DNA of 64,000 bases from Nannobrachium achirus (GCA_963921795.1 OY997649.1:31977174-32041173); one strand, 5' to 3'; counted from the first letter of the stretch, positions 39,117 through 52,505 are shown. Program-made: numbers and translations. The notes: a model not told the origin generated them from the sequence alone.

Positions 39117-39462
39117 ACTAAACATGCATGGAGTCTTGTCATGTGAGGGCCCACAGGCATATGACCCACAGGTTAAGAAACATTACTCCACATACCATTA
39201 GAACTCTCTAGAAACTATACCTCTATGGCCTTGCAGTTTGTTTGTTTTTTCAAAGCTATTTTAATATTTAATTTCTTTCTTTCTTTTTATCTATATTAAT
39301 CAGATCTGGACTGGGTTTCCCACAGCATGCTAACTGTCAGATCATGTTAGGTTTAGTAGTCTTTATTGTCACCCAGCTACGGTAGACGCAAGAGAACCTG
39401 GTAACCTGTTACAATATAGCTCTATCATTTGTACACTTATGTTGAAAATATACATACTGTAA

Positions 39463-41283
<1,821 letters not shown>

Positions 41284-41609
41284 GAGTATTTCCAATTTCC
41301 AATACTTTTACTTCTACTCCACTTCATCTTGGCTCCAAATATTGTACTTTTACTACATTTATTTGAAAACTTGAGTTAGTTACTTTGTAAATTTTGATCA
41401 TCAAAACCTACATTAATAACTTTAGCCCTATAATAAGCCTATATACATTCCGGCCTTTTGAAAATGCATGCATTGTGCACAATGAGTATATTGCACTTTT
41501 GGTTTTGATACCAATAGTTTTGTACTTTTTTTTTTTAGATTCCAGACTTTTGTAACAGTCAGAGTAGGCCTACTTCTACATTGCAGTGTTGATACTTTTT
41601 CCACCACTG
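41284..41609. mobile_element. Degenerate 'CCACCACTG' hAT-like MITE
   Basis: The right end GTTGATACTTTTTCCACCACTG and internal TACTTTTACTTCTACTCCAC match the family of 33,465-33,952. The left end is eroded. Confidence 0.65.
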
Positions 41610-41610
<1 letters not shown>

Positions 41611-41664
<54 letters not shown>

Positions 41665-41711
41665 AAGTGTGTTGTGTGTTTGGGAGAGAGAGAGAGAGAG
41701 AGGGAGAGGGA

Positions 41712-41780
<69 letters not shown>

Positions 41781-41936
41781 GTGTCTGTCGATCAACTGCA
41801 ACTCAACTTTGCAGGCATCGCATCTCATCTCGCATCCATAACGGGAATTCAGAAGAGCAGAGCGCCTTTCTTTCTCATCGACACGAAAGGTGAGTTAATA
41901 AAATACCAACAAACATCACACTTTGGCTGGGGTGAG

Positions 41937-41991
<55 letters not shown>
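41611..41991. repeat. (GA)n tracts flanking a possible first exon
   Basis: Pure or nearly pure GA at 41,611-41,660, 41,682-41,777 and 41,943-41,991. The 41,778-41,942 stretch between the second and third tracts is unique sequence. Confidence 0.9.
41778..41889 (+). other. Candidate 5'-UTR exon of a downstream gene (bmpr1b?)
   Basis: Unique sequence ends in a strong donor, GAAAG|GTGAGTTA, at 41,890. It lies just 3' of long GA tracts, which often mark fish promoters. It has no in-frame ATG of consequence. PDLIM5 is followed by BMPR1B in the same orientation in other vertebrates, so a non-coding first exon of that gene is a reasonable but unproven reading. Confidence 0.22.
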
Positions 41992-41993
<2 letters not shown>

Positions 41994-42623
41994 GTTGCAA
42001 CAAAGTTTGACAGCGCATCGCTACACTTCTCACACTTCTCTGCTGTGTGAGAAGTGTTTAGGGGATCATGAAAACATATCGCCGTTTTGCATGCAATACA
42101 ACTGCCCTGTTTTTATACGCCGTTTTCATACCTTTAGCCTGTCATGCACCGATGCTATCAACGCGAACTATGTACCTGAGATGCAACGAAATGGCATGAT
42201 CGAAAGTTGCCCCTACATTCATCTTTGCTGCTATTCATTTCATATATTCTACCTCTATACCTCTACCTCTATACCTCTGACTGCATTGTTCGTCTCGGGT
42301 TGTTCATAACCCACATAATATTAGGTTCTTGATTAGCCTATACGCAAGCTTAGTATGTATTTCTTATGGGAACAACATTATGTTGTGATGAAACATCTTT
42401 TTTAGTAAGGCCATCAATCTACAGTGGGCTACATGCCCCCCTCAGCACAGCTTGTGATGCATAGGTCTACTTTGGATTTAAGTGATTTTGATATGTATAG
42501 GATTCTATTCTATTGTATTAGATCTCTTAACTATATGTCTGTTGCAAGGGTTTGTGGCCAAAGTTCCCAACAATTGCATATTTTGTAAGTAGGCTACTTT
42601 TTATATATACTAGTGTGTGTTTG

Positions 42624-42625
<2 letters not shown>

Positions 42626-42711
<86 letters not shown>
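42626..42711. repeat. (CA)n microsatellite
   Basis: About 86 bp of pure CA. Confidence 0.98.
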
Positions 42712-42716
<5 letters not shown>

Positions 42717-43074
42717 GTACATGCATACATTTCAAGTATCTTACAAACTTAAAAGTACAGTATAAACACAGTTGTGATTAAGCCACAAACAGCTATAGAT
42801 TTTCCTAGAGCTAGAGGTTGTATGTATTAGTAATGTACAAGATTAACTATATCCAATTGTTACACAAAGGCAACATAGGCCTATTGCATTATGTGCCCTC
42901 TTAGCTAGTGTCTTGCCAGGCCTATAGAATCTACTGTCTCAGATCAGAACACTGGCTCGCAAATGCAGTGTCATATCATCTATTTATCACAAATGATGAT
43001 TTTCTTTCACCAAAATAGGAAAACAGTGTTTTCATATTCCATACAGTTTGCCCGTAATTGGCTAAAAAGGTCGG

Positions 43075-43235
43075 ATGGGCCGGTTACACTTCTCCATTCC
43101 GACATGTCTCCTTTCCAACATGTCTCCATTCCGACACTAACCCTATCCCTAACCCTAACCTTAACCTCTATGGAAGTGTTGCCACTCCGACAATAAGAAG
43201 TCAATGTCAGAATGGAGACATGTTGGAATGGAGAG
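43075..43235. repeat. Inverted repeat with telomere-like core
   Basis: TTCTCCATTCCGACATGTCTC on the left pairs with GAATGGAGACATGTTGGAATGG on the right. Between them lies a short degenerate CTAACCCTAACCTTAACC stretch. A similar but longer TAACC-rich block is at 50,461-50,578. Confidence 0.55.
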
Positions 43236-43268
43236 CAGTCTCCGGATGGGCCTATGTAACAGTTACGG

Positions 43269-43424
43269 AGGTGATCCGAACCTCCCCACCCGGCTTCGAA
43301 CCCGGGTCTCCCGCGTGAAAGTCCAATATCTTAACCATCACTCCAAAGGGACATCCCTATGGAACGAGAGCAGATACTAGACTTTTGAGGCTTCAGGCTG
43401 GGGCTGCGACTCTCTCCGCCACAC
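43269..43424 (-). repeat. tRNA-Glu-derived SINE, copy 1 of a tandem pair
   Basis: The reverse complement shows GTGATGGTTAAGATATTGGA (A-box), TTTCACGCGGGAGACCCGGG and GGTTCGAAGCC (B-box), recalling tRNA-Glu(TTC). The unit runs on into GGGACATCCCTATGGAACG and GCAGATACTAGACTTTTGAG. It is not a functional tRNA: the acceptor stem is not complementary by eye. Confidence 0.7.
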
Positions 43425-43488
43425 TCACCCCCCTTTGACCTCCTCCTATGGGGAAGCCCGGATCCGGGTCACGGCACCAATGTAACAG

Positions 43489-43644
43489 AGGTGATCCGAA
43501 CCTCCCCACCCGGCTTCGAACCCGGGTCTCCCGAGTGAAAGTCCAATATCTTAACCATCACTCCAAAGGGACATCCCTATGGAACGAGAGCAGATACTAG
43601 ACTTTTGAGGCTTCAGGCTGGGGCTGTGACTCTCTCCGCCACAC
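43489..43644 (-). repeat. tRNA-Glu-derived SINE, copy 2 of a tandem pair
   Basis: Almost identical to copy 1, displaced by exactly 220 bp. Two differences are visible by eye (CCCGCGTG versus CCCGAGTG and GGCTGCGAC versus GGCTGTGAC). The 64-bp spacer holds CCCCCCTTTGACCTCCTCC. Recent segmental duplication of one SINE is likely. Confidence 0.72.
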
Positions 43645-43739
43645 CTACATCAAAACACCCATTCTATCACATAACAGGCTTCTCAACAGGATATGGATAT
43701 TTGTATTGGGATTTTAGAATAGGCGTGGTTTAGGCTGCA

Positions 43740-43990
43740 TCACACTCATCAGTTTGGAGCGAAAACCAGGCACGTGAGGTGACAGTTGGGGTGATTGGTC
43801 AGCTGCTGACCGTAAAACCCAGTGATTGGTCAGGTAGAGACAGGTACAGCACAGCCGCTGTTACTCCGAAACCGAACTTTTCATCGAAAAGGTCTGGTTC
43901 GACTTCAAAATGACAGCACTCTCGACTTCTGAAAAGCATTACACCGAAATCTGCACGTCGGAAAGTCGGAACTCCCAGAAGAAAAGTTTG
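43740..43990 (+). promoter_or_regulatory. Possible promoter-like stretch (CCAAT boxes)
   Basis: Two inverted CCAAT boxes (GATTGGTCAG at about 43,793 and 43,823) lie near GGCACGTGAGGTGACAGTTG and CAGCTGCTGACC (E-box-like), followed by moderately CG-containing unique sequence. No TATA box or exon could be tied to it. Inference only. Confidence 0.2.
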
Positions 43991-44480
43991 GTTTCAGAGA
44001 GACTATGGACAGGCCATTATACTTACCCAAGTCAAATGACAATAAATACAAGTGTATAGGCCTACTAAATATTAAATATAAATAAACATACACAAACAAA
44101 CTAAGCAAACTATGACTATCTAAAAAAACGAACAAAATATCACTTAATTAAAGAACTAGCTTAACTCCAAATGTTTATTGTGTAATCTCACATTAAGTTA
44201 CAACAATACCAAATTGTTAAACCTACCCTGGGACCCAGATGTGAGACAACATTTTGTCAGCTTATATACTGAGCTGAAAACATTTGTTCCGGACTTTTCT
44301 ATATGGGAAAATGATTGTGTTTCGTGGCAATGCTATACCTTGATTGTTTAGACTGGGCGAAGTGAGCCTACCGCTTCGGGGACATAAAAAGGGGGTAAGA
44401 AAAAGAGAGAATTTAAATCAACCTTCTCATAGCCTCCAGCATAGACGTACTCAGCCTAGCCATACTACACCGCATATAGA

Positions 44481-44485
<5 letters not shown>

Positions 44486-44527
<42 letters not shown>
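44486..44527. repeat. (CA)n microsatellite
   Basis: About 42 bp of CA. Confidence 0.95.
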
Positions 44528-44530
<3 letters not shown>

Positions 44531-44644
44531 TAACTCCCCCTCCGTGTCCAGTAACCAGGTCCAGGTGTTTGTCAGTGTGGGTTATGACAAGAGTATATCT
44601 GGGTTTTTGTGTGTGTACTGTATGTTTGCATGCATGCTCACATG

Positions 44645-44781
<137 letters not shown>

Positions 44782-45287
44782 AGATGGCATAATACTGTAG
44801 GTCCAAATCTTACCTCACCTCATGTGAGCTGTTCGGGTGCAGTATCACCATGGGACATTGCAGGAAAACACTCAGCAAATATGAATGAGTGAAGTAGAAG
44901 ACCAGATGTGTGCGTGTGTGTGTGTGTGTGCGTGCGTGTGTGCGCGCATGTGTACTTGCATGCGTATGCTCAACAGCGAGAGGTTTTCTTCTGGTGTTCT
45001 TGTCCATGCATGTGCTTTCGTATAATTTCAGTATATGTACATCATGGCTGTCTTTCTAGTTGTAGTTGAGGCCTTATTTGGAACAGCGATTGTATTTGGG
45101 TCAACACATCACACAAATCTGTGTAGCACGCCACATACTCAATTGGCTGTGTAATTGAGTTTAGGGTAGCAGCTGTAAGCTTCCCCTTACTCTCTTGGCT
45201 GTTTGTGTGTGTGCGTGCGTGCATGTATGCATGCATGTGTATACTGTACTAGCGGGTGTGTGAAAAGAGCAATTGAGACACGTTACG

Positions 45288-45295
45288 TGACGTCA
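45288..45295. promoter_or_regulatory. Palindromic CRE-type site TGACGTCA
   Basis: Perfect 8-bp cAMP-response-element palindrome in unique sequence (CGTTACGTGACGTCATCAGA). An isolated motif with no nearby gene start. Confidence 0.25.
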
Positions 45296-45460
45296 TCAGA
45301 TGCCAGCCGCGTGATGATTTTGTGTGACTGCTGCTGGAAATGCCGATCACATTGAAGGAACACAAAACTACAAGCCAAGCATAGCAAATGTGGTCAAAGC
45401 TGACTCAGTTTCTGTTCGTATGGAAAAGTGGGGAAGGCAGAGGCGTGTAGCCGTGTACGA

Positions 45461-45898
45461 CAGTGGTTCTCAACCTTTTCTGGCTGTGACCCCCAAAATA
45501 ATCATATTTTAACTGGGGGCCCCCCCACCCTGAGTTGAGGCATTACATTATGTTTAACACGGTTCTATTGTGAAAATAGCAGATCTACATGCTCACAACG
45601 CCTCGCGGTGAGAGGCGTTGTGAGCATGTATTGTAGATTGGCTATTTTCACAATTTCTGCATCTAATATTTGACAATTTGGCCAATGTTTAATTTGTCAT
45701 TTTGGAAGTATTGAAAAGTCCTCAAATTGTCACTTTAGAAATGTGCAGAGATACCCTCTATAAACTTAAACTTTATGCTTGTTTGTTTACTGTTGAGTGA
45801 GAAAACAATGTTGCACATTAAGTTAATCATCAGGGGACCCCCCAAAAATAATGTGGGGACCCCTCTGGGGGTCCCAACCCACAGGTTGAGAACCACTG
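45461..45898. mobile_element. hAT-like MITE ('CAGTGGTTCTCAACC' family), inverted
   Basis: Reverse orientation relative to 4,392-4,840. Ends CAGTGGTTCTCAACC and GGTTGAGAACCACTG are intact. It contains a long core hairpin at about 45,572-45,656 with a CCTCGCGGTGAGAGG loop. Flanking 8-mers do not match. Confidence 0.82.
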
Positions 45899-46589
45899 AT
45901 ATAGGGTTCGAAAAAGACGGGTTGAAATATTACCGGGAGTGAGGAAGATTATTCCAAAAACAATTTGTCTCTGTGAACTGGAGGAGTGCACGCTACTGTT
46001 GCCTTCTCTAATGTCCAATTTCCTGCAGCTGAATGATGGAGATGATAACGTTAAAGATAAAGCCCCGTGCCTGAGGGCTGATTTCTTCTCAGAGATCTCG
46101 CTCTCCTTCTCATTACATTGTCAGTGTGATTGATTGAACTCTGCCAGCATTTCTGTTCAAACTCAGAGCTGACAGAGCTGTAAATGAAACGTGTCATTGT
46201 TGGTGTAGAACTTTGTGAGGGGCAGTTAAAAGGCTATTAAAATAATACCCATCACACACCCTAGCTGAGACCCTAGCCTTAGACCAGTTTTTTATTTGAA
46301 CAGATTCTGTCATTTTTATTTCTGTCAGTCTTGGAGACCAATTACCCAAATATCCACTGGACGGTCAGGGGTTGACACTAAGGTTTCAGAGGCCCTTGCC
46401 TGTTGGGAACATGACCTGTACTTCCCCGTTGGGCAAGTACAGGTCATGTTCTACCTGCCCCAATGGTGATACCCACTTGCCCAAAAACTTGTCTGTTATA
46501 AAATTATGAGGTAAAATTCTAATTACCGTTAAATGTTTACAGTCTGGGAGCTGTGAGATAAAAAAAAAATGTTATACCTACATTTTTAT

Positions 46590-46880
46590 GCCAAATACAT
46601 ACAGTACAGTAGCTATGAATCTCCGCCACCATTGCCCCTATCCTTGGCGAACTTTGCACACACACTCCTTGGATGGCAAATCACAACCTCCGCCCCTGAT
46701 TTCTCACATGGCCCTCTTGTAGCGCTACCATCAGGCCGATTTTTGCAAAACACATTTTTGGACACTGCTCCTACAGATTTTGGCCTAAAATCACACAAAG
46801 CGGTACACAGTATCTCTAAAGTCATGTCATCAACATGGATCTGTCCCATTTCCCAAATTCCCTCCTGATTGGCTACGATT
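46590..46880 (-). repeat. Dispersed repeat copy A
   Basis: On the - strand it reads GGACAGATCCATGTTGATGACATGAC and onward. The same sequence lies on the + strand at 54,060-54,310. Both have an open frame (M-G-Q-I-H-V-D-D-M-T and on to C-K-N-R-P) that is probably fortuitous. Confidence 0.7.
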
Positions 46881-47039
46881 GCCTTCTAACGTTGTGTATG
46901 CGATGTGACGGTTGCTTATCTTATTGTCTTGCTGGTGAATATAACTTTGGGTTCAGCACATTATAGGTAAATGGTGCTCTTATTTGACATTCCACAGACC
47001 AGTGGCTCTGGCCCCGTTCAGGTGTTTAGACAGATATCT

Positions 47040-48330
47040 TGTGTTGTGTTTATAGACGGTTGCGTACAGGAGGCACTGCTCTGAAGGAGGTCAGGGACTT
47101 CAAGTACCTGGGCTTATGGGTCAACTCAACAGAGCAAGATCGTAAGGTGTCTCTACACCAAACAGCCTACAGGAGACTCCTTCTGACTGTACACAGAGTG
47201 CAAAGAACTGCAAAAAACGAAGCACTTTCTTTAAGCCGACACCGACTGTAGTTACTGTATGGCAGTGTTGCCAGGTCTGCTCGTTATAAGCGACTTTGAT
47301 CCTGTTTTCCTATAATGTTGCTAGTTGTGGGTTGCTTTTGTTTGGGCTTGTTTCTGAAGTGTAGTTGCTTGGCCTTGCTTTCAACATTCTTTTAGAAAAT
47401 AACTGTTATGTAATAGAGCTCAATAGGTGAAACTGGTCACTGTTTTTGGGCTTATCTTCATAGATCTGGTGGCTTGTTTCACTCACAGAATCTGGCAACT
47501 GGAGGGCAGAGGCGGAGATGCAGTGTTTTTTCCTGCTCTCACCAAAACAACACTCAGCACTATTACTAGCGTTGCTTTGGAGTTGATTAGTATAGGAAAT
47601 TGAGAGTTGGGATTGTGAATGGTATTTAGTTAAAATGTGCGACGGGAAAGTGTCTCTGGCTTATTTAGGCTTGCTTTTGGACGTTCTGCACTGTAGCAGA
47701 TTAGACTCTGGTTCATTCTATGAAGGATTTACCACCGACCGCAAGCACCGACTGAATGCTCAGTTTTCCATTGACGGGTTCCGCCAGCCCTATCGACGGC
47801 AAGCGCCTCTTGCCAAAAGGCTCCCAATGGCTTCCTGTCGGCAGCGACGCTTTTTGACGGCAATTCGTGGGAGATTATGTGCGGTTAGGACCTGCCTTTA
47901 AAGTGAGGAAGGCACTTGCATGGAGGGCCCTGAATGCCATGGCCAGTGTATGGAACTCCAACCTCCCCCGACAAATCAAACTCTGCTTCTTCTATGCGGC
48001 AGTAGAGTCTGTTCTCCTATATGGCAGTGAATGCTGGACCCTGAAGCCAGCTCTGCAGAAGTCTGCAGAAGAATATGTATGCTGGAATATTAAGGGTGAG
48101 CGATAAAATAGCGGCCAGGAGAATGAGACTTGCAGGACCCTGCCAAAGACACCAAGAGCTGCTAGCCAGTAAACTGGTTCTGTGGGAACCAACAGATGGG
48201 CACCGGTCACAAGGACGTCCCATACTAACATATGTGGATGTACTCAAGACATACGCAGGAGCGCAAAGCACCAACGAACTGGCCGGATGTATGGAGAACC
48301 GGGATGACTGGAAGTGACGATGGAAGGCTC
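47040..48330 (+). mobile_element. LINE reverse-transcriptase fragment with internal insertion
   Basis: F-K-Y-L-G-L-W-V-N-S-T-E-Q-D ends at about 47,140; K-V-R-K-A-L-A-W-R-A-L-N-A-M starts at about 47,899. These blocks are contiguous in related elements. Then L-C-F-F-Y-A-A-V-E-S-V-L-L-Y-G-S-E-C-W, a frame change, and I-A-A-R-R-M-R-L-A-G ... G-R-P-I-L-T-Y-V-D-V-L. This is the C-terminal region of a non-LTR retrotransposon polymerase, 5'-truncated. The 0.75-kb insertion holds no recognised coding sequence. Confidence 0.75.
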
Positions 48331-49094
48331 GACTGTGAGGACGACCTAGAGTGCGTCCCCTCTCAAACAAGCTCTTGCCCAGTCCGGTAACCTGAAAGCA
48401 AACTCCACTTGCCCCAATACCTTTAGTTACCTGCCAGGGACAGGTGGGCAAACCTTAGTGTCAAGGCCTGGGGCGTTTGTGTTTAAAGGTACAGGTCTAG
48501 TATGTAACTTTGTCCTGTGTTTTATATAACAATACAGTATACTGTATAATTTTTCCCCAGTAATGACCTTTACCAGTCATCACCCACTGGAGTAGTGTGG
48601 TGGTGAATGGTGATTAGGCTACCTGCAGAAACACATTGTCCTCTCTCACTTTGTTTTGGTAGACGGGGATGTTTTTGGGCTACCAAAACAAACAGAAAAA
48701 ACCTGTCATAGGTCAATAAAGAAGCCTTTACTACTTTAAAGTAGCAGTTTACAGTTGCTGCCTTACATTAATTCCCAATTGAATAGCCTGAACACCAAAC
48801 ATTTAAAATGTATTTTGTGCTATCATCATACTCTTCCAAACTGTAGTTTTACGTGCATATTATCCAATTACATGTCGGGGAGCTTTTCGGCACACAGCAG
48901 CACATCAACAACATCAGAGTCAGAGGAAAGCCCATGTCCCTCTGCCAGATGGGATTTCTAGCTAGCACATGCAGGATCACATCTGCTTTAAAATTGTTCA
49001 GATAGAATTAAAGGGGTTTTTCACTTTTAAACACTTCTGGGGGCATTTTTAACATCAAATTAGGTTTAACGTTTAACTTTTGTGTGCTCCCCAA

Positions 49095-49170
49095 ACAAGG
49101 TCTCTCTGTCCCCGTTTCCTGTCGGTCTACTGTCCTGTCAAATAAAGGCATAAAAGCCCCAAAACAAATC
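49095..49170 (+). repeat. 3' half of the tRNA-derived SINE
   Basis: CTCTCTGTCCCCGTTTCCTG, TCGGTCTACTGTCCTGTCAA and ATAAAGGCATAAAAGCCCC match the tail of the unit at 37,025-37,200. The tRNA-like head is missing. Confidence 0.65.
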
Positions 49171-49186
49171 TTTAGTCTTAAAAAGT

Positions 49187-50225
49187 CTTAAAAGATAGAT
49201 AGATAGATAGATAGATACCTTTATTATCCCAAGGGGGAAATTCAGTTGTCCAGTAGTAGCACAGCAGTATACAGTTATTTACAAAGTTACAGAGACGTAA
49301 GAAAAAATAGATAAGAGGGAAAGAAACAAGAGAACAAAAAAAAGAGCAGTACAGTACCAATAAAGAGAAGGTGCATCAATAGAGGGGGCGAATAATATAT
49401 AAGTATATATACATAAAGTGTCTTGCAAAAAAGACCATAGCAGTCAATGCTAGTTAGTGCAAACAAGTATCTCACTGTCATTGTTAAACAAAGCAAAAAT
49501 ACTCAGAAACTACCAACACAAACTAATAGTGCAAAGTCAAAAAAAGATCAGTGCGAAAAAAGAAGAAACTAGGAAGCGTGTCACCGCAAGACGCACATGA
49601 GCACTCTTCCTGGACGGTCCTTTTGGGTCAAAGTCAATACAGCAATAGTTCCTTAGAGGTCAATGTCAATACAGCAAAGGTTCCGTCAGTCTAAGTTAGG
49701 AAGGGAGACCTTTTCAAGCGTCCGTTATGTGTCTCGTTGTACAGCTTAAGGGCAGCCGGTACAAAAGATTTTCCTAATCTCTCACATCTCCGTCCTGGGT
49801 AGGTAAAGCGGTCGTTTCCTCTCTTACTCCAGTAACTGGTGATCTCTAGATGGAGGGGGTGGGAGGAGTTCTCCAAGATGGAATCCAGCTTCCTCGCTGT
49901 GCGCACACTGGTTACTTCCTCCACCCCCTGCAGAGAGGACCCGACGACAGAGCCTGCTTTCTTCACCAGTCTGTTTAGGTTAAACGTGTCACCTGCTCTG
50001 TTGTTGCCACCCCAACATGTTATACCAAAAAAGAGGACACTTGCCATGACAGACTGATAGAACATCTGTAGCATCCTATTGCACACCCCAAACGATCTCA
50101 GTCTTCTCAGGAGGAACAGCCTGCTTTTCCCCTTGCTGTGAATCGCCTGTGCATTGTCCGACCAGTCCAGTGAACTATTCAGGTGTACTCCGAGGAATTT
50201 GTAGTTATCCACAAGCTCAACCACC
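49187..50225 (-). mobile_element. L2-like LINE, 5'-truncated
   Basis: From 50,225 to 49,691 on the - strand an uninterrupted frame reads V-D-N-Y-K-F-L-G-V-H-L-N-S-S-L-D-W, L-L-R-R-L-R-S-F-G-V-C and F-G-I-T-C-W-G-G-N, to P-A-A-L-K-L-Y-N-E. This is the C-terminal tail of L2/CR1-type reverse transcriptase. The 3' end carries TTTCCCCCTTGGGATAATAA and a (TATC)n tail at 49,194-49,217. The same tail signature occurs alone at 54,478-54,530. Confidence 0.85.
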
Positions 50226-50460
50226 TCACCGAAAAAACATGCCCCCCACTGAGGGGGGCATGTTTTTTCAATTGGCCTACTTTTTTCATTTGTTTTTTAT
50301 TTGTATCCCTTTTTCTCCCCAATTTAGTCATTATACCAATTCATTATTTCTTCCCCACACCTGTTTCTGTGTGTTGTCAGTTGTCGTATCCTTCTGACTC
50401 ACCTGCCAGTGAGGGGTAACATGTCATTAGGTCGAACACCCTTTGGATCGACCACCAAAC

Positions 50461-50578
50461 TCTAACCCAAACCCTAATCCTAACCTCAGTAAAACTATGC
50501 CTAACTCTAACCCTAACGCTAAACCTAACCTCAGTAAAACTATGCCTAACTCTAACCCTAAACCTAACCTCAGTAACC
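50461..50578. repeat. Degenerate TAACC-rich (telomere-like) block
   Basis: About 118 bp of imperfect CTAACC repeats in two larger units (CTCAGTAAAACTATGCCTAA twice). The repeat is not the exact TTAGGG array of a telomere and is more likely part of a transposon interior. Confidence 0.6.
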
Positions 50579-50814
50579 GTGACGCGGGTGATTATCTAAC
50601 CTGCCGACGCTGTTCGGCCCAACGGGAGTTTGACCTATGGGGCAGTCCCCCAGTGAGGAGCCCGCACCAGGAGGACGTGTCGTAGAGCCTCCATCCTATC
50701 CTCCCGCCAAACACTCACTGCTGACAGTGCACCACGGAGGAAACTTAAACAACTTTGAATTTATTTTTATAGGAAAAACTAACAAATAAATAAGTAAATT
50801 AACTAGTAAGCCTA

Positions 50815-50920
50815 ACCAATGTAACACCCGGGATTCGAACATAGGTCCCTCGCACAGGAAGGCACACTAAAGGAAAATATCTTTACCACTAGCCCCTAAA
50901 GGGGAAATCCCCGTGGCTGC
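50815..50920 (-). repeat. tRNA-like SINE head
   Basis: Reverse complement: GGGGCTAGTGGTAAAGATAT (A-box-like) and ATGTTCGAATCCCGGGTGTT (B-box). Related in layout to the SINE pair at 43,269-43,644. No body repeat recognised. Confidence 0.5.
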
Positions 50921-51238
50921 GTACAGTAGATGTTTAGCGTTTTGGTCTTCAGCCAGAGGCTTTATGCTTCCCTGCTATACTGTACAAATACAATATTTTC
51001 CCTCATATTTTGCCCAAAACATGAGATGAAAAGGTATATTTTTTAAGTTGAGGTGATGCCAGCCATCATCATATCTCCTCAAAGTAGTATGCCCAATTGC
51101 CCAGGTATCACCAACGAGTATGAACTTGTCATTACTTTCCTATGGTATGTATGCTTTTTCTACATACTTTATGAATATGAACGACATATATTTGCAGACT
51201 AAAGCCTAAAGTTCTGCGTGCGGGTGTTGTGCACCGGT

Positions 51239-51287
51239 AATAGCCGATCTGCGAGCTAAAGCGCCTCAAGTCGATCTGCTATTTTCG
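51239..51287. repeat. Palindromic core, stand-alone copy
   Basis: AATAGCCGATCTGCGAGC and GTCGATCTGCTATTTTCGG around AAAGCGCCTCAA. No recognisable MITE ends flank it. Confidence 0.6.
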
Positions 51288-51649
51288 GTACGCTAAGCAT
51301 ACTATAAATCAAGCATTATCTGATTGGAGGTGCTAATCTAGACCATAGAGAGTGTCACAAACCAATGTGTGGGTGTTTGATGTGTGGGTAAGTCTTACAT
51401 ATTCACAAACACATGGTTTCCATTGTTTCTTTGTTTTCTTCGCCTCCTGACTCTGAAGCTGGGATGAGTTAGGATCTTGACACCAGACTTTTCAGAGGGA
51501 AATACTGATTTATTGCCTCTGTTGCTTTGATATACGGTATATACTGTATGTGTACACATGCACACACTCACGCAATCTAAGCTAGTCTGCTTCAGCACAT
51601 TGTTTTTGACCACAGTAGTATTACTGAATAGTTTAACATTTACACATTT

Positions 51650-51653
<4 letters not shown>

Positions 51654-51704
<51 letters not shown>

Positions 51705-51975
51705 CTGATTTGAGGCATTTTGTTCAAAACGGACCAATCCTGCAAACTTTGCACAGTGAGTGTGCACAGTTTGGCAGCGACCGGGCCAACAGTGCCGGAG
51801 AATAGATTAGCTGTACGCAGACAGACAGACGTACATACAGACGGACAGGCCAACAGTGACAGAGATTAGCTGTACGCGGACGGACGGACGGACGGACGGA
51901 CGGACGGACGGACGGACGGACAGGGTGCAAAACGTAGTCTCAGCCATGCCTTTCGGCTGGCGGAGACAATGATAT
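51654..51975. repeat. (CA)n and (GGAC)n repeats with shared flank
   Basis: (CA)n at 51,654-51,703, then AGTTTGGCAGCGACCGGGCC, AACAGTGCCGGAGAATAG, a (GACG)n run at 51,879-51,920, and AGTCTCAGCCATGCCTTTCG. This looks like an expanded tetranucleotide inside an unnamed dispersed repeat. Confidence 0.6.
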
Positions 51976-52289
51976 ATATATATTGCACTAAATACTAACC
52001 TATGGGCACTACTTGTCAGCTGCTAACATATTGGTATACGTAAATTGACAACTGGTTTTATTACTGGTTGAGAATCAATTATTACTGAGTATGTACTTTC
52101 AAGTTTCTCCTAACAATTGTAGCGCGTGAAAATATTGCATTTATGCAGTAACTTTATCTTAAGATGACTTCTTCCAACTACAAAAGCAGTTTATTAGCCA
52201 GCTGTTTTTATTCACCAGTTTGTCACCACCACCCACATATCATGAACATTCACTGATGTGTCGGTATCCACTGATCTACAGTATGTCAT

Positions 52290-52505
52290 CTGGTCCTCCA
52301 GAAAGGTATGCGTATGGTAGAGGTTCGTCTAGAGTCTAAAGTTCGGGCCGCTGTTAAATCAAATCAAATTATTTATGGGCATGTCCCTTTTATGCACATA
52401 TACTGTATGGAGAATCATGATGTCATCATGTATATACCCATATATGGGCTTGCCCCCTTTTGTGCCCATATGGAGTTGACTTGTTTGTTTGCATCTGATG
52501 CCATG
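52290..52505. repeat. 'CCATATATGG' dispersed repeat, copy 2
   Basis: GGGCATGTCCCTTTTATGC, TGATGTCATCATGTATATACC, a perfect CArG box at 52,438-52,447 and GTGCCCATATGGAG. Same vocabulary as 24,660-25,170. Confidence 0.65.

Larger units (their letters stand above)
46366..48470. mobile_element. Composite element with 'TTGACACTAAGGTTT' inverted ends
   Basis: GGTTGACACTAAGGTTTCAG near 46,370 pairs with AAACCTTAGTGTCAAGGCC ending at 48,470, and adjoining Gln/Pro-rich CTTGCCC phrases pair as well. Inside lie a dispersed repeat (46,590-46,880, - strand) and a LINE fragment (47,040-48,330), which itself carries a 0.75-kb insertion. No target duplication could be matched. Confidence 0.5.

Noticed and set aside
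43269-43644. Functional tRNA-Glu genes
   Set aside because: A- and B-box-like sequence is present, but the acceptor stem does not pair and the units are followed by the same SINE-like body, so they are tRNA-derived repeats.
50461-50578. Interstitial telomere
   Set aside because: The repeats are irregular CTAACC variants organised in a longer unit, with no run of exact TTAGGG.
51395-51853. 152-codon - strand open frame
   Set aside because: It runs through a (CA)n tract and a tetranucleotide-bearing repeat. No recognisable domain.
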